Source: Polaromonas sp. YR568
GTDB taxonomy: Bacteria; Pseudomonadota; Gammaproteobacteria; Burkholderiales; Burkholderiaceae_C
NCBI RefSeq assembly: GCF_900116715.1
Contig: NZ_FPBM01000004.1
Span: forward strand, 248,001 to 312,000
DNA length: 64,000 nucleotides
Direction: 5' to 3'
Of the stretch, positions 16,124 through 24,996 are shown in pieces. The number at the start of each line of letters is the position of its first letter. The first letter of the stretch is position 1. A program made the position numbers and the translations under genes. The notes under the pieces are model-generated. The model made no database searches and was not told the DNA's origin. It saw only the letters and a program-made list of their open reading frames with translations.

Positions 16124-16861
16124 ATGCGAATCCAGCTGATTAATCCGAACACCACAACTGCCATGACCGAGAAGATGGCGGTGGCCGCGCGCGAGGTTGC
16201 CGCTGCCGGGACGCAGATCCTGGCCGTGCAGTCCGCCACCGGCCCGGCGTCTATTGAAAGCGCGACCGATGAGGCCATGGCCTTGCCCGGCCTGCTGGCG
16301 CAAATCCGGGCCGGCGAGGCGGCAGGTGTCGATGCCCATGTGATCGCCTGCTTCGGCGACCCGGGCCTGCGCGCCGCACGTGAAACAGCCTCCGCTCCGG
16401 TGATAGGCATCGCCGAGGCCGCCATGCAGATGGCCTGCCTGGTGTCCGCCTCCTTCAGCGTGGTGACCACGCTGGCGCGCACCGTGCCAACGGCGCACCG
16501 CCTGCTGGAGGACTACGGCATGAAGTCGCGCTGCCGCCGGGTGCGTGCCACCGGCATCGCGGTGCTGGAGCTCGAAGCGCAGACCAGCGACCTGCTGCGG
16601 CAAAAAATCGGCGACGAATGCCGGCGCGCCCTGGCCGAAGACGGCGTGGGCGCCATCGTGCTGGGCTGCGCCGGCATGGCCGACCTGTGCACCGAACTGA
16701 CCCAACAGCTGGGCGTGCCCGTCATCGACGGCGTGACCGCCGCCGTGAAGCTGGCCGAGGCGCTGGCCGTCCTGCGGATACGCACCAGCAAGCAGGGCGA
16801 TTACGCGCTGCCGTCCATCAAACCCTATGCCGGCGTGATGGCGCAATTCGCGCCGGTCTGA
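16124..16861 (+). CDS. Aspartate/glutamate/hydantoin racemase family protein
   Basis: A 245-residue Asp/Glu/hydantoin racemase superfamily member. It opens MRIQLINPNTTTAMTEKM, where the INPNTT motif is the hallmark of the hydantoin racemase group, and has the two expected cysteines: the first in VIACFGDPGLRAAR (near residue 74) and the second in IVLGCAGMADL (near residue 180). The ATG at 16124 is chosen because the family begins at MRIQLINPN; the frame extends 16 codons further upstream. It is the first gene of a long plus-strand run with Dpp-type transport genes and an amidohydrolase. Hydantoins, allantoin-like compounds or D-amino-acid derivatives are the likely substrate class. Function is inferred. 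Confidence 0.88.
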   Translation: MRIQLINPNTTTAMTEKMAVAAREVAAAGTQILAVQSATGPASIESATDEAMALPGLLAQIRAGEAAGVDAHVIACFGDPGLRAARETASAPVIGIAEAAMQMACLVSASFSVVTTLARTVPTAHRLLEDYGMKSRCRRVRATGIAVLELEAQTSDLLRQKIGDECRRALAEDGVGAIVLGCAGMADLCTELTQQLGVPVIDGVTAAVKLAEALAVLRIRTSKQGDYALPSIKPYAGVMAQFAPV

Positions 16862-16944
16862 GTTTGCGTTCCTCTTTCTTTCTCATTTTCAACAGCACTT
16901 CCTTTACGTCAACAGTCAACACCAACCCATAGAAGGACTCCGCG

Positions 16945-18531
16945 ATGAAGCTCTCCCTATTCAAACGTACGGCCATGGGCCTTGCCGCGTGCGCCATCAT
17001 GTCGACCGCGGGCGCCGCGACCTTCACCTGGTCCTCCAACCTGGACGCGCTGTCCATGGACCCGCATTCGACCAACAACAGCTTTACCAACGCCTTCGTC
17101 AGCAACATCTACGAATCGCTGGTGCGCTTTAACGACAAGCTGCAGATCGAGCCCGCGCTGGCCACCTCCTGGAAGGTCGTCAGCCCCACGGTCTGGCGCT
17201 ACACCCTGCGCCAGGGCGTGAAGTTCCACAACGGCGAGACCTTCGACGCCGACGACGTGGTGTTCTCCTGGCAGCGCGTCAATACGCCCGGCTCGCTGGT
17301 CAAGGGCAACCTCAGCGACCTGAAAGACGTGCGCAAGGTGGACGCCTATACGGTGGACGTCGAAACCCACTCACCGCTACCCACGCTGAACAACGAGATG
17401 GTGCAACTGCTCATCATGGACAAAGGCTGGTCCGAGCAGAACCGCGCCACCGAAGCCAGCGACCTGGGCCGCCAAAAAGAAAACTTCGCCAATCGCAACG
17501 CCAACGGCACCGGTCCCTTCAAGCTGGTGGCGCGCGAGGTCGACACCCGCACCACATTGGCGGCCAACACCGGCTGGTGGGATAAACCCAAACACAACCT
17601 GACCGAAGTGCTGTTCCAGCCCATCAAGTCCGACGCGACCCGCACCTCCTCGCTGATCAGCGGCGGCATCGACGCCTCCATCAGCGTGCCGCTGCAAGAC
17701 GTGCCGCGCCTCAAGTCCATCACTACGCTGGACGTGGTGCAAGGCCCCGAGCTGCGCACCATCTTCATGGGCATGGACCAAAGCCGCGACGAGCTGCTCT
17801 ACAGCGATGTCAAAGGCAAGAACCCGTTCAAAGACCTGCGTGTCCGCCAGGCGCTCTACCAGGCGATCGATGTGGAGGCGCTCAAGCGCTCGGTGATGCG
17901 TGGCGCTTCCTGGCCCGCCGGCAACCTGCTGTCGCCCTACCTCAACGGCTCACCCGTCAGCCTCAACAAGCGCCTGCTGCCCTTTAACCCGGAAGCCTCC
18001 AAGGCCTTGCTCAAGGAGGCCGGCTACCCCAACGGCTTCACCGTCGGCATGCAGTGCCCCAATGACCGTTATGTGTACGACGAAGCCCTGTGCCTGGCCA
18101 TGTCGTCCATGTTCGCCAAGGTCGGCATCAAGACCAACCTGATGATCGAACCCACCGTCAAGTGGAGCGTGCGCCTCAACTCGAACGATGTCTCGCTCTA
18201 CATGGTGGGCCATGCCGGCCTGCCCATGGCCGACGTTTACGGCCTGCTCAAGGACGTGGTCGCCACGCGCACCGGCAAGGAAGGCTCACTCAATGCGGGC
18301 AAGTACTCCAATCCGAAGTTCGACGCCTACCTGCCGCAAATCGCCGGCGAGATCGACCCGGCCAAGCGCGCCAAACTGATTGAAGAGGCCGTCACCATCG
18401 AGCGCAACGATGTCTCCCACATTCCGCTGCACCAGCAGCCCGTGACCTGGGCGGCGCGCAAAGGCATTTCGCTCTCACAGGCGCCTGACAACCAGATGCG
18501 CCTGTGGCTGGTGCAGGTCAACAGCAAGTGA
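16945..18531 (+). CDS. Dipeptide/oligopeptide-type ABC transporter substrate-binding protein (SBP_bac_5)
   Basis: A 528-residue periplasmic binding protein of the DppA/OppA class. The signal peptide is residues 1-25 (AMGLAACAIMSTAGAATFTW). Family landmarks are NIYESLVRFNDKLQIEPALA, WRYTLRQGVKFHNGETFDAD and FKDLRVRQALYQAIDVEALK. A ribosome site (AGAAGGAC) precedes the ATG. It heads a complete transporter with DppB/C/D/F-type genes and sits 83 bases after the racemase. Family members also bind nickel, glutathione, heme or opines, so a peptide cargo is not certain; the racemase and amidohydrolase neighbours point to an amide or cyclic-imide compound. Confidence 0.92.
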   Translation: MKLSLFKRTAMGLAACAIMSTAGAATFTWSSNLDALSMDPHSTNNSFTNAFVSNIYESLVRFNDKLQIEPALATSWKVVSPTVWRYTLRQGVKFHNGETFDADDVVFSWQRVNTPGSLVKGNLSDLKDVRKVDAYTVDVETHSPLPTLNNEMVQLLIMDKGWSEQNRATEASDLGRQKENFANRNANGTGPFKLVAREVDTRTTLAANTGWWDKPKHNLTEVLFQPIKSDATRTSSLISGGIDASISVPLQDVPRLKSITTLDVVQGPELRTIFMGMDQSRDELLYSDVKGKNPFKDLRVRQALYQAIDVEALKRSVMRGASWPAGNLLSPYLNGSPVSLNKRLLPFNPEASKALLKEAGYPNGFTVGMQCPNDRYVYDEALCLAMSSMFAKVGIKTNLMIEPTVKWSVRLNSNDVSLYMVGHAGLPMADVYGLLKDVVATRTGKEGSLNAGKYSNPKFDAYLPQIAGEIDPAKRAKLIEEAVTIERNDVSHIPLHQQPVTWAARKGISLSQAPDNQMRLWLVQVNSK

Positions 18532-18589
18532 TGGGGCAGGGCGGCGTCATGTCAACACAGATGCACGCCGCCCGGCCACCGGAGCAATC

Positions 18590-19561
18590 ATGATGCTGCG
18601 CTTTCTTCTGGGACGCCTGGCCAACGCGGCCGTGGTCATGGTGCTGGTGTCCATGCTGTCGTTTTCCCTGTTCAACTTCATCGGCGACCCGGTGAGCAAC
18701 CTGGTCGGGGAAAACGCCACGGTGAACGAGCGCGACGCCATGCGCCGCTCGCTGGGGCTGGACCAGCCCTTGCCGCTGCAATACCTCAAGTTTGTGGGCC
18801 GCGCGGTGCAGGGCGAATTCGGCGTGTCCTACCGCAACATCGAACCGGTCTCACGCGTGATCGCCAGCCGCCTGCCGGCCACGCTGGAGCTCAGCCTGGT
18901 GGCCGCCGTGCTGGCCCTGGGTGTGGGCATACCCATGGGTGTCTATGCGGGGCTCAAGCCGCGCTCCCTATTGACGCGCGGGCTGCAGGTAGTCTCACTG
19001 GTCGGCATCTCGGTGCCGTCCTTTGTCACCGGCATCATCCTGATCCTGATTTTTTCGATCTACCTGAACTGGCTGCCGTCCTTCGGCCGGGGCGACACCG
19101 TCATGCTGGGCGTGTGGAGCACCGGCTTCCTGACGGCCAGCGGCTGGAAGTCTTTGCTGATGCCGGCCATCACGCTGGCCTTGTTCCAGCTCACGCTTTT
19201 CATGCGGCTGACGCGCACACAGATGATGGAAGTGCTACGCAGCGAATACATCAAGTTCGCGCGCGCCCGCGGCCTGCGTGAGCGCTCCATCAACTACCGC
19301 CACGCGCTGCGCAACACGCTGATTCCCATCATCACCGTCGCTGGCCTGCAGCTGGGCTCCATGATCGCGTTCTCCATCATCACCGAGACGGTGTTTCAGT
19401 GGCCCGGCCTGGGCTTGCTGATCATCCAGGCCATCAGCTTCGGCGATGTGCCGGTGATTGCCGCCTACCTGCTGCTGATCGCGCTGCTGTTTGTCGTGAT
19501 CAACACGGTGGTCGATCTTCTGTACTTCGCGGTGGACCCGCGCCTGCGCGCACAGCGCTGA
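18590..19561 (+). CDS. DppB-type ABC transporter permease
   Basis: A 323-residue inner-membrane permease with six helices. It starts LRFLLGRLANAAVVMVLVSM and carries the DppB features GDPVSNLVGENATVNERDAM and the coupling EAA-like loop EYIKFARARGLRERSINYRH. The ATG at 18590 is preferred because GGAGCAATC sits just ahead; MLRF at 18593 is equivalent. It follows the binding protein by 58 bases and is nine bases ahead of the DppC partner, with which it forms the heterodimeric channel. Confidence 0.93.
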   Translation: MMLRFLLGRLANAAVVMVLVSMLSFSLFNFIGDPVSNLVGENATVNERDAMRRSLGLDQPLPLQYLKFVGRAVQGEFGVSYRNIEPVSRVIASRLPATLELSLVAAVLALGVGIPMGVYAGLKPRSLLTRGLQVVSLVGISVPSFVTGIILILIFSIYLNWLPSFGRGDTVMLGVWSTGFLTASGWKSLLMPAITLALFQLTLFMRLTRTQMMEVLRSEYIKFARARGLRERSINYRHALRNTLIPIITVAGLQLGSMIAFSIITETVFQWPGLGLLIIQAISFGDVPVIAAYLLLIALLFVVINTVVDLLYFAVDPRLRAQR

Positions 19562-19570
19562 GGACACGGC

Positions 19571-20494
19571 ATGAAAACCCTGATGCTGACCGCGCGCCGC
19601 TGGCGCCACTCTGACCTGGCCTGGAGCCTGGGCCGCTCGCCCGAGGCCTGGATCTCCGCGCTGGTGCTGCTGGCCTACCTGGGCATGGCCGTGCTGGCCC
19701 CCTTGCTGGCGCCGCAAAACCCGTTTGACCTCGCGGCGCTGGACCTGATGGACGCCCGCTTGCCGCCCGCCTGGGTTGAGGGCGGCCAACTCAAGTACCT
19801 GTTCGGCACCGACGGCCAGGGGCGCGACATGGTCTCCGTCATGCTCTACGGCTTGCGCATGTCGCTGCTGGTCGGCGTGGCCTCTACCTTGCTGTCGCTG
19901 GTGGTGGGCGTCACGCTGGGCCTGGTGGCTGGTTATGTGGGCGGCCGCATCGACAACCTCATCATGCGTGCTGCCGATGTGCAGCTGAGCTTCCCGGCCA
20001 TCCTGGTGGCGCTGCTCATTGACGGGCTCTCGCGCACCGTGCTGCCGCGCGCCGTGCATGAGCAGCTCTCGTTGCTGATCGTGGTGGTGGCGATTGCGCT
20101 GGCCAACTGGGTGCAGTACGCGCGCACGGTGCGCGGCGTCACCATGATCGAAAAAGACAAGGACTATGTGAATGCCGTGCGGCTGATCGGCATGGGCCGC
20201 GCGCGCATCCTGTTTCGCCATGTGCTGCCCAACATCCTGAGCCCGGTGCTGGTCATCGCCACGCTGTCCATCGGCCTGGCGGTGCTGACCGAGGCGACCC
20301 TGAGCTTTCTGGGCCTGGGCGTGCCGGCCACCTCGCCCTCGCTGGGCACGCTGATCCGCCTGGGCAACGAGGTGCTGTTTTCGGGCGAGTGGTGGATCAC
20401 TGTGCTACCGGGCCTGCTGCTGGTCGGCCTGGTGCTCAGCGTCAACCTGTTCGGCGACTGGCTGCGCGACGCGCTCAACCCGCGATTGAAATAA
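19571..20494 (+). CDS. DppC-type ABC transporter permease
   Basis: A 307-residue permease, partner of the DppB-type protein. The N-terminal cytoplasmic tail is followed by a first helix, then FGTDGQGRDMVSVMLYGLRM, the DppC signature, and KDYVNAVRLIGMGRARILFR, the EAA coupling loop. The final part LGTLIRLGNEVLFSGEWWIT is typical of the family. The gene sits nine bases after DppB and two bases before the DppD-type ATPase start, so all are translationally linked. Confidence 0.93.
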   Translation: MKTLMLTARRWRHSDLAWSLGRSPEAWISALVLLAYLGMAVLAPLLAPQNPFDLAALDLMDARLPPAWVEGGQLKYLFGTDGQGRDMVSVMLYGLRMSLLVGVASTLLSLVVGVTLGLVAGYVGGRIDNLIMRAADVQLSFPAILVALLIDGLSRTVLPRAVHEQLSLLIVVVAIALANWVQYARTVRGVTMIEKDKDYVNAVRLIGMGRARILFRHVLPNILSPVLVIATLSIGLAVLTEATLSFLGLGVPATSPSLGTLIRLGNEVLFSGEWWITVLPGLLLVGLVLSVNLFGDWLRDALNPRLK

Positions 20495-20496
20495 CC

Positions 20497-21510
20497 ATGA
20501 CCACTTTCAATGCCTCTTCCGCGACTGCGCCTTTGCTGTCGGTGCGCGGCCTGCGTGTGCAGATACCGACGCGCCATGGCCCGCTGCTCGCGCTTGACGA
20601 TGTGAGTTTTGAGATTGCCCGTGGTGAGATCCTCGGCTTTGTCGGTGAATCCGGCGCCGGGAAGTCGCTGACCGGCATGGCCGTGCTGGGCCTGCTCGAT
20701 GCGCCGGCCCACATCGCCGCCGGTGAAATCATTTTTGACGGCAAACCCATCCACGCGCTGCCCGCCTCACAGATGCGCAAGCTGCGCGGCAGGCGCATCG
20801 CCGCGATCTTCCAGGACCCTTTGCTGAGCCTGAACCCGCTGCTCACCGTCGGCGACCAGCTCACCGAAACCATGCGCACCCATCTGCCGCTGACCGGTGA
20901 GGAGGCGCGCGAGCGTGCCATCGGCTGGCTGCGGCAAGTCGGCATTCCTTCGCCGGCCGAACGGGTGGACGCTTACCCGCACCAGTTCTCGGGCGGCATG
21001 CGCCAGCGCATCGTGATCGCGCTGGCCCTGTGCGCCGAGCCCGACCTGGTGATTGCCGACGAGCCCACCACCGCGCTTGATGTGTCGGTGCAGGCCCAGG
21101 TGCTGGAGCTGCTGCGCACCCAATGCCGGGAGCGCGGCACCGCCGTGCTGCTGGTCACGCACGACATGGGTGTGATCTCCGAGAACGCCGACCGCGTCGC
21201 CGTCATGTACGCCGGCCATATCGCCGAGACCGGCCCGGTCGACCAGATCGTCAACCGGCCGCGCCACCCCTACACACGGGGGCTGATGGGCTCCATCCCG
21301 CCGGTGGACAGCGATGCCCAGTGGCTGCAGCAAATCGACGGCGCCATGCCGCGCCTGGCGTCAAGGCCCACGGGCTGCGCATTTCACCCCCGTTGTGCGC
21401 ATGTAAGCGCACAATGTGTCAGCACCCAGCCCGTGCCGCACCGCGAGGCGGATGCGCTGGTGGCCTGCTGGCATCCCCAGCAGCACACCGCGATGGCGGA
21501 GGCCCTATGA
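20497..21510 (+). CDS. DppD-type ABC transporter ATP-binding protein
   Basis: A 337-residue ATPase. The Walker A motif is GESGAGKSLTG near residue 52, the signature LSGG-equivalent is FSGGMRQRIVIALALC, and Walker B is LVIADEPTTALD. The C-terminal cysteine-bearing extension GCAFHPRCAHVSAQC is the oligopeptide-transporter tail (OppD/DppD C-terminal domain). The ATG at 20497 is chosen from family alignment; the frame opens 36 codons earlier inside DppC. The stop overlaps the start of the next ATPase (ATGA). It couples ATP use to transport through the two permeases upstream. Confidence 0.93.
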   Translation: MTTFNASSATAPLLSVRGLRVQIPTRHGPLLALDDVSFEIARGEILGFVGESGAGKSLTGMAVLGLLDAPAHIAAGEIIFDGKPIHALPASQMRKLRGRRIAAIFQDPLLSLNPLLTVGDQLTETMRTHLPLTGEEARERAIGWLRQVGIPSPAERVDAYPHQFSGGMRQRIVIALALCAEPDLVIADEPTTALDVSVQAQVLELLRTQCRERGTAVLLVTHDMGVISENADRVAVMYAGHIAETGPVDQIVNRPRHPYTRGLMGSIPPVDSDAQWLQQIDGAMPRLASRPTGCAFHPRCAHVSAQCVSTQPVPHREADALVACWHPQQHTAMAEAL

Positions 21511-22511
21511 GCAGCCCTTACCTCAGCGTCAAAAACCTGTCGCGCGAATTCAAGGCGCAGGGCCGCACGGTGCGCGCCGTCGACAACGTGAGTTTTGAGA
21601 TACCGGCCGGCACTACCTTCAGCCTGGTCGGCGAGTCCGGCTGCGGCAAGACCACGCTGGCCCGCGTCATGGCGGGGCTGGACAAACCCAGCGCCGGCAG
21701 CCTCGACTTTGCCGCGCCGGCAGGCGGCCGCGTGCAGCGCACGCAGATGATCTTCCAGGACCCGTACGCCTCGCTGAACCCGCGCTGGCGCGTCGGCGAT
21801 GCGATTGCCGAACCCATCACCTTCCAGAATTTGCGGCCGCGCGCAGAGGTCAAGCAACGCGTCGAGGACTTGCTGGTGCGCGTTGGGCTGGCGGCGGCCG
21901 ACACCGCCAAGTTTCCGCATGAGTTTTCAGGCGGCCAGCGGCAGCGTGTGTCGATTGCCCGTGCGCTGGCCGGCGAGCCAAGCTTTCTGGTGTGCGATGA
22001 ACCGACCTCCGCGCTCGACGTCTCGGTGCAGGCGCAAATCCTCAACCTGCTCAAGCGCCTGGAAAAGGAAGAAGGCCTGACCAGCCTCTTCATCAGCCAC
22101 AACCTGGCCGTGGTGCGTTTTGTGTCTTCGATGATCGGCGTGATGTACCTGGGCCGCCTGGTGGAGGTCGCCCCCACGGCCGAATTGTTTGCCGCGCCGC
22201 GCCATCCCTACACCCAGCTTCTACTCGAAGCCATTCCGCGCATAGGCCAGGGCCGGCGTGCCGTGGCCGTGCCGGCCGGCGAGTTGCCCAGTCCGCTGGC
22301 GCCGCCGCCCGGCTGCACCTTTCACCCGCGCTGCCCGGCGGCCATGGACGTCTGCCGCCGCGAGGCGCCGGCGCTCAGGCCCGTCGCCAACGGCGCGTCC
22401 GTGGCCTGCCACGCCGTCGAGGCCGCCGGCCAGGCCGTTCGTTTCATGCCCCAGGCTGCGGCCCGGGGCGCCGCTTTATCCTCTCACCTAGCTTCCGGAG
22501 TTCCCGCATGA
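21507..22511 (+). CDS. DppF-type ABC transporter ATP-binding protein
   Basis: A 334-residue ATPase paired with the DppD-type protein. Walker A is GESGCGKTTLARVMAG, the signature is FSGGQRQRVSIARALAG and Walker [14 protein letters not shown]. The tail GCTFHPRCPAAMDVC is the expected oligopeptide C-terminal domain. The ATG at 21507 overlaps the previous stop; a longer open frame before it is not supported by family length. After the family tail there is an unusual extra C-terminal stretch of about 45 residues rich in Ala (CHAVEAAGQAVRFMPQAAAR), running to the next gene's start codon (ATGA at 22508). Confidence 0.92.
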   Translation: MSSPYLSVKNLSREFKAQGRTVRAVDNVSFEIPAGTTFSLVGESGCGKTTLARVMAGLDKPSAGSLDFAAPAGGRVQRTQMIFQDPYASLNPRWRVGDAIAEPITFQNLRPRAEVKQRVEDLLVRVGLAAADTAKFPHEFSGGQRQRVSIARALAGEPSFLVCDEPTSALDVSVQAQILNLLKRLEKEEGLTSLFISHNLAVVRFVSSMIGVMYLGRLVEVAPTAELFAAPRHPYTQLLLEAIPRIGQGRRAVAVPAGELPSPLAPPPGCTFHPRCPAAMDVCRREAPALRPVANGASVACHAVEAAGQAVRFMPQAAARGAALSSHLASGVPA

Positions 22512-23953
22512 CTGAACAGATAGATATCCTGATCGAACACGGCACCGTGATCACCGTGGACGCCCAGCGCCGCGTGATCGAAGACGGCGCCGTCGCGGTC
22601 AAGGGCGACCGCATCGTCGCCGTCGGCACCACCGCCGAATTGCGTGCGCGCTACAGCGCCGCCAAAACCATCAACGCCCACCGCAAAGCCGTGCTGCCCG
22701 GCCTGATCGACAGCCATGCCCATGCCGGCCACGGCATGCTGCGCACCATGGGCGCGGGCGACCCGGGCGCCTGGATGGATGCCTGCGCGGTGATTTACAC
22801 CTCGGCGTCGGACGAGCAGTTCTGGCGCGCCGAGTCGGCCATGACCTCGCTGGAGCGTCTCAAGGCCGGCGTGACCACCGGCGTGTCGCTGTTCGGCGGC
22901 GGCGACTCCATCATGCGTGTGGACGACCCCAAGTACGCCAGGGCGCATTGCGATGCGGTCGAGCGCGCCGGAACGCGCTCTGTGGTGGCCGTCGGCCCTT
23001 CGCGGCCCTCGGCGCCCAAGCGTTATGTGGACTGGGCCACCGAGCCGCCGACCTCGCGCGATATTGATGCCGAGACCATGCTGGATGTCTGCAAGTCCAT
23101 CATCGACGCCAACCATGGCCGGGCCGATGGCCGCCTCAACATTGCCGTCACCTTGCCGGTGTTCGCGCCCATGCACGAGCCCGAGCATGAGACGGTGCGC
23201 GAGCTCTTTCACAAGCAGGCGCGCGACTACTTCAGCCTGGCCAAAGAGCGCGGCCTGACCTTCACACAGGACGGCCACCGCACCGGCACGCTGGCCCTGG
23301 CGCACAAGGAACTGGGCCTGCTGGGCCCCACGTCCTTCATGTCGCACAGCATCGACCTGAACGAAGAAGACATCGCGGTGACGCGCGACACCAATACCCG
23401 CATCGTGCACAACCCGAGCGCGGTGATGTCGATACGCGGGCGCTGCCCGGTGCCCGAGCTCATCGATGCGGGCGTCATCGTGGCCATCGGCTCCGACGGC
23501 TCGGCGCCCGACCGCGGCTACGACATGTTCCGCCACATGTTCCAGTGCATGCACTACCACCGCCGGCATTTCCGCGACGCGGGCGTGCTGCCGCACGGCA
23601 AGGTGCTGGAGATGGTGACCATTGACGCGGCGCGCGCGCTGTCGATGGACCACGAGATCGGCTCGCTGGAGGCCGGCAAGAAGGCCGACATCATTCTGGT
23701 GGACCTCTTCAAGCCCCACCTGATGCCGCTGAACATGCCGGTCTACCGCGTCACCTGTTTTGCCAACGCGGCTGACGTGTGCGCCACCATCGTGAACGGG
23801 CGCATCCTGATGGAAGACTACAAGGTGCTGTCCGTCAACCAGAATGAGATTCTGGAAGAAGTGCAGGAAGCCAGCGAACGCATGCTGGACCGCAGCGGCC
23901 TGCGCCACCTGACGCAGTCGCCCGCGCGCCTGTGGAATGCCAGCCACTATTGA
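22508..23953 (+). CDS. Amidohydrolase family protein (cytosine deaminase/TrzN/SsnA-like)
   Basis: A 481-residue metal-dependent hydrolase. The metal-binding HxH is in LPGLIDSHAHAGHGML, further ligand candidates are QDGHRTGTLA, FMSHSIDL and IGSDGSAPDRG. The HxAE glutamate of nucleobase deaminases is replaced (GHRTG), so the chemistry may differ from classical deamination. The C-terminal composite domain ends GSLEAGKKADIILVDL. The start overlaps the DppF stop, so the enzyme is coupled to the transporter. It probably opens or deaminates an amide, hydantoin or ring compound brought in by the transporter, after which the racemase acts on a product. This pathway order is inference. Confidence 0.88.
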   Translation: MTEQIDILIEHGTVITVDAQRRVIEDGAVAVKGDRIVAVGTTAELRARYSAAKTINAHRKAVLPGLIDSHAHAGHGMLRTMGAGDPGAWMDACAVIYTSASDEQFWRAESAMTSLERLKAGVTTGVSLFGGGDSIMRVDDPKYARAHCDAVERAGTRSVVAVGPSRPSAPKRYVDWATEPPTSRDIDAETMLDVCKSIIDANHGRADGRLNIAVTLPVFAPMHEPEHETVRELFHKQARDYFSLAKERGLTFTQDGHRTGTLALAHKELGLLGPTSFMSHSIDLNEEDIAVTRDTNTRIVHNPSAVMSIRGRCPVPELIDAGVIVAIGSDGSAPDRGYDMFRHMFQCMHYHRRHFRDAGVLPHGKVLEMVTIDAARALSMDHEIGSLEAGKKADIILVDLFKPHLMPLNMPVYRVTCFANAADVCATIVNGRILMEDYKVLSVNQNEILEEVQEASERMLDRSGLRHLTQSPARLWNASHY

Positions 23954-23991
23954 AGTGGCGGCTGTTCGATCTATTTAAACCAGGATTTCAT

Positions 23992-24996
23992 GTGAGCTAC
24001 CTCCGTCTTCCCAAGCGACAGTTTCTTTCCGCCGCGGCCGTGGCCACCGGCCTGCTGTGCGGCCTCGCCAGTCCGCTGGCACAGGCCCAGGGCTGGCCCA
24101 CCGCGAAGCCGATCACCATGGTCGTGGGCTTTCCGGCCGGCGGCAGCGCCGACATGATTGCGCGCACCGTTGCCGAGCCTTTGGGCAAGCGCCTGGGGAC
24201 GCCGGTCGTGATCGAAAACCTGAGTGGCGCCGGCGGCACCATCGCGGGCCAGAAGGTGGTCAACGCCGCGCCCGACGGCTACACCCTCTTCATGGCTTCG
24301 GGCAGCGAGGTGTCCATTGCCCGGCTGTTCAACCCCGCCGTCAAATACAACGGCGAAACTGATTTCACGCCTATCGGCCTGGTCGGTGATGTGCCCATGG
24401 TGCTGGTGGCCAGCCCCAGGTCCGGGCTCAAGACCGCGGCCGAAGCGCTGGACAAAGCCAGGCGCGACCCGAATGCGCTGAGTTATGCCTCCTCCGGCGT
24501 AGGCACCATCCTCAATGTGGCGGGCGAACTGCTCAACCAGAAGGCCGGCACCAAAATCAGCCATGTGCCTTACCGTGGCGCGGCGCAGATGGCGATTGAC
24601 GTGGCAGGCGGCAATATCGAACTGGCGTTTTTCATGACGCCCACGGCCTTGCCGCATATCGAGACGGGCAAGATGGTGGCGCTGGGCGTGACCACGCAGG
24701 GCCGTTCCCGCGCGGCGCCGCAGATCCCTTCCTTGTCGGAAACACCGGCGCTCAAGGGCTACGACATCAGCCTGTGGAACGCGCTCTTCGGCCCTGCCAA
24801 AATGCCGCCGGCCATCACGGCGCGTCTGAACAAGGAACTCAATGAGGTCTTGCGCGAACCGGCCGTATGGCAAAAGCTGCAGAAGGCCGGTGTGGATGCC
24901 CAGGGGAGCACGCCGCAAGGGCTCTCGCAGCGAATTCGCGACGAGGTCAAGCGCGTGCAGAGCATTGCACCCGCCACGATGAAGGCGGGCGGTTAG
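23992..24996 (+). CDS. Bug/TctC family tripartite tricarboxylate-type periplasmic binding protein
   Basis: A 334-residue periplasmic solute receptor. The signal peptide is FLSAAAVATGLLCGLASPLA ending AQAQ, followed by the family opening WPTAKPITMVVGFPAGGSAD, then VIENLSGAGGTIAGQKVVNA and ISHVPYRGAAQMAIDVAGGN. GTG at 23992 is the best start since AGGA is spaced eight bases upstream and the upstream codons lie in the amidohydrolase's end. No tctA/tctB membrane genes are nearby, which is common for the large Bug families of Burkholderiales. It lies 38 bases after the amidohydrolase. Its ligand may be a carboxylate related to the operon substrate. The stop overlaps a convergent gene by four bases. 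Confidence 0.9.
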   Translation: MSYLRLPKRQFLSAAAVATGLLCGLASPLAQAQGWPTAKPITMVVGFPAGGSADMIARTVAEPLGKRLGTPVVIENLSGAGGTIAGQKVVNAAPDGYTLFMASGSEVSIARLFNPAVKYNGETDFTPIGLVGDVPMVLVASPRSGLKTAAEALDKARRDPNALSYASSGVGTILNVAGELLNQKAGTKISHVPYRGAAQMAIDVAGGNIELAFFMTPTALPHIETGKMVALGVTTQGRSRAAPQIPSLSETPALKGYDISLWNALFGPAKMPPAITARLNKELNEVLREPAVWQKLQKAGVDAQGSTPQGLSQRIRDEVKRVQSIAPATMKAGG

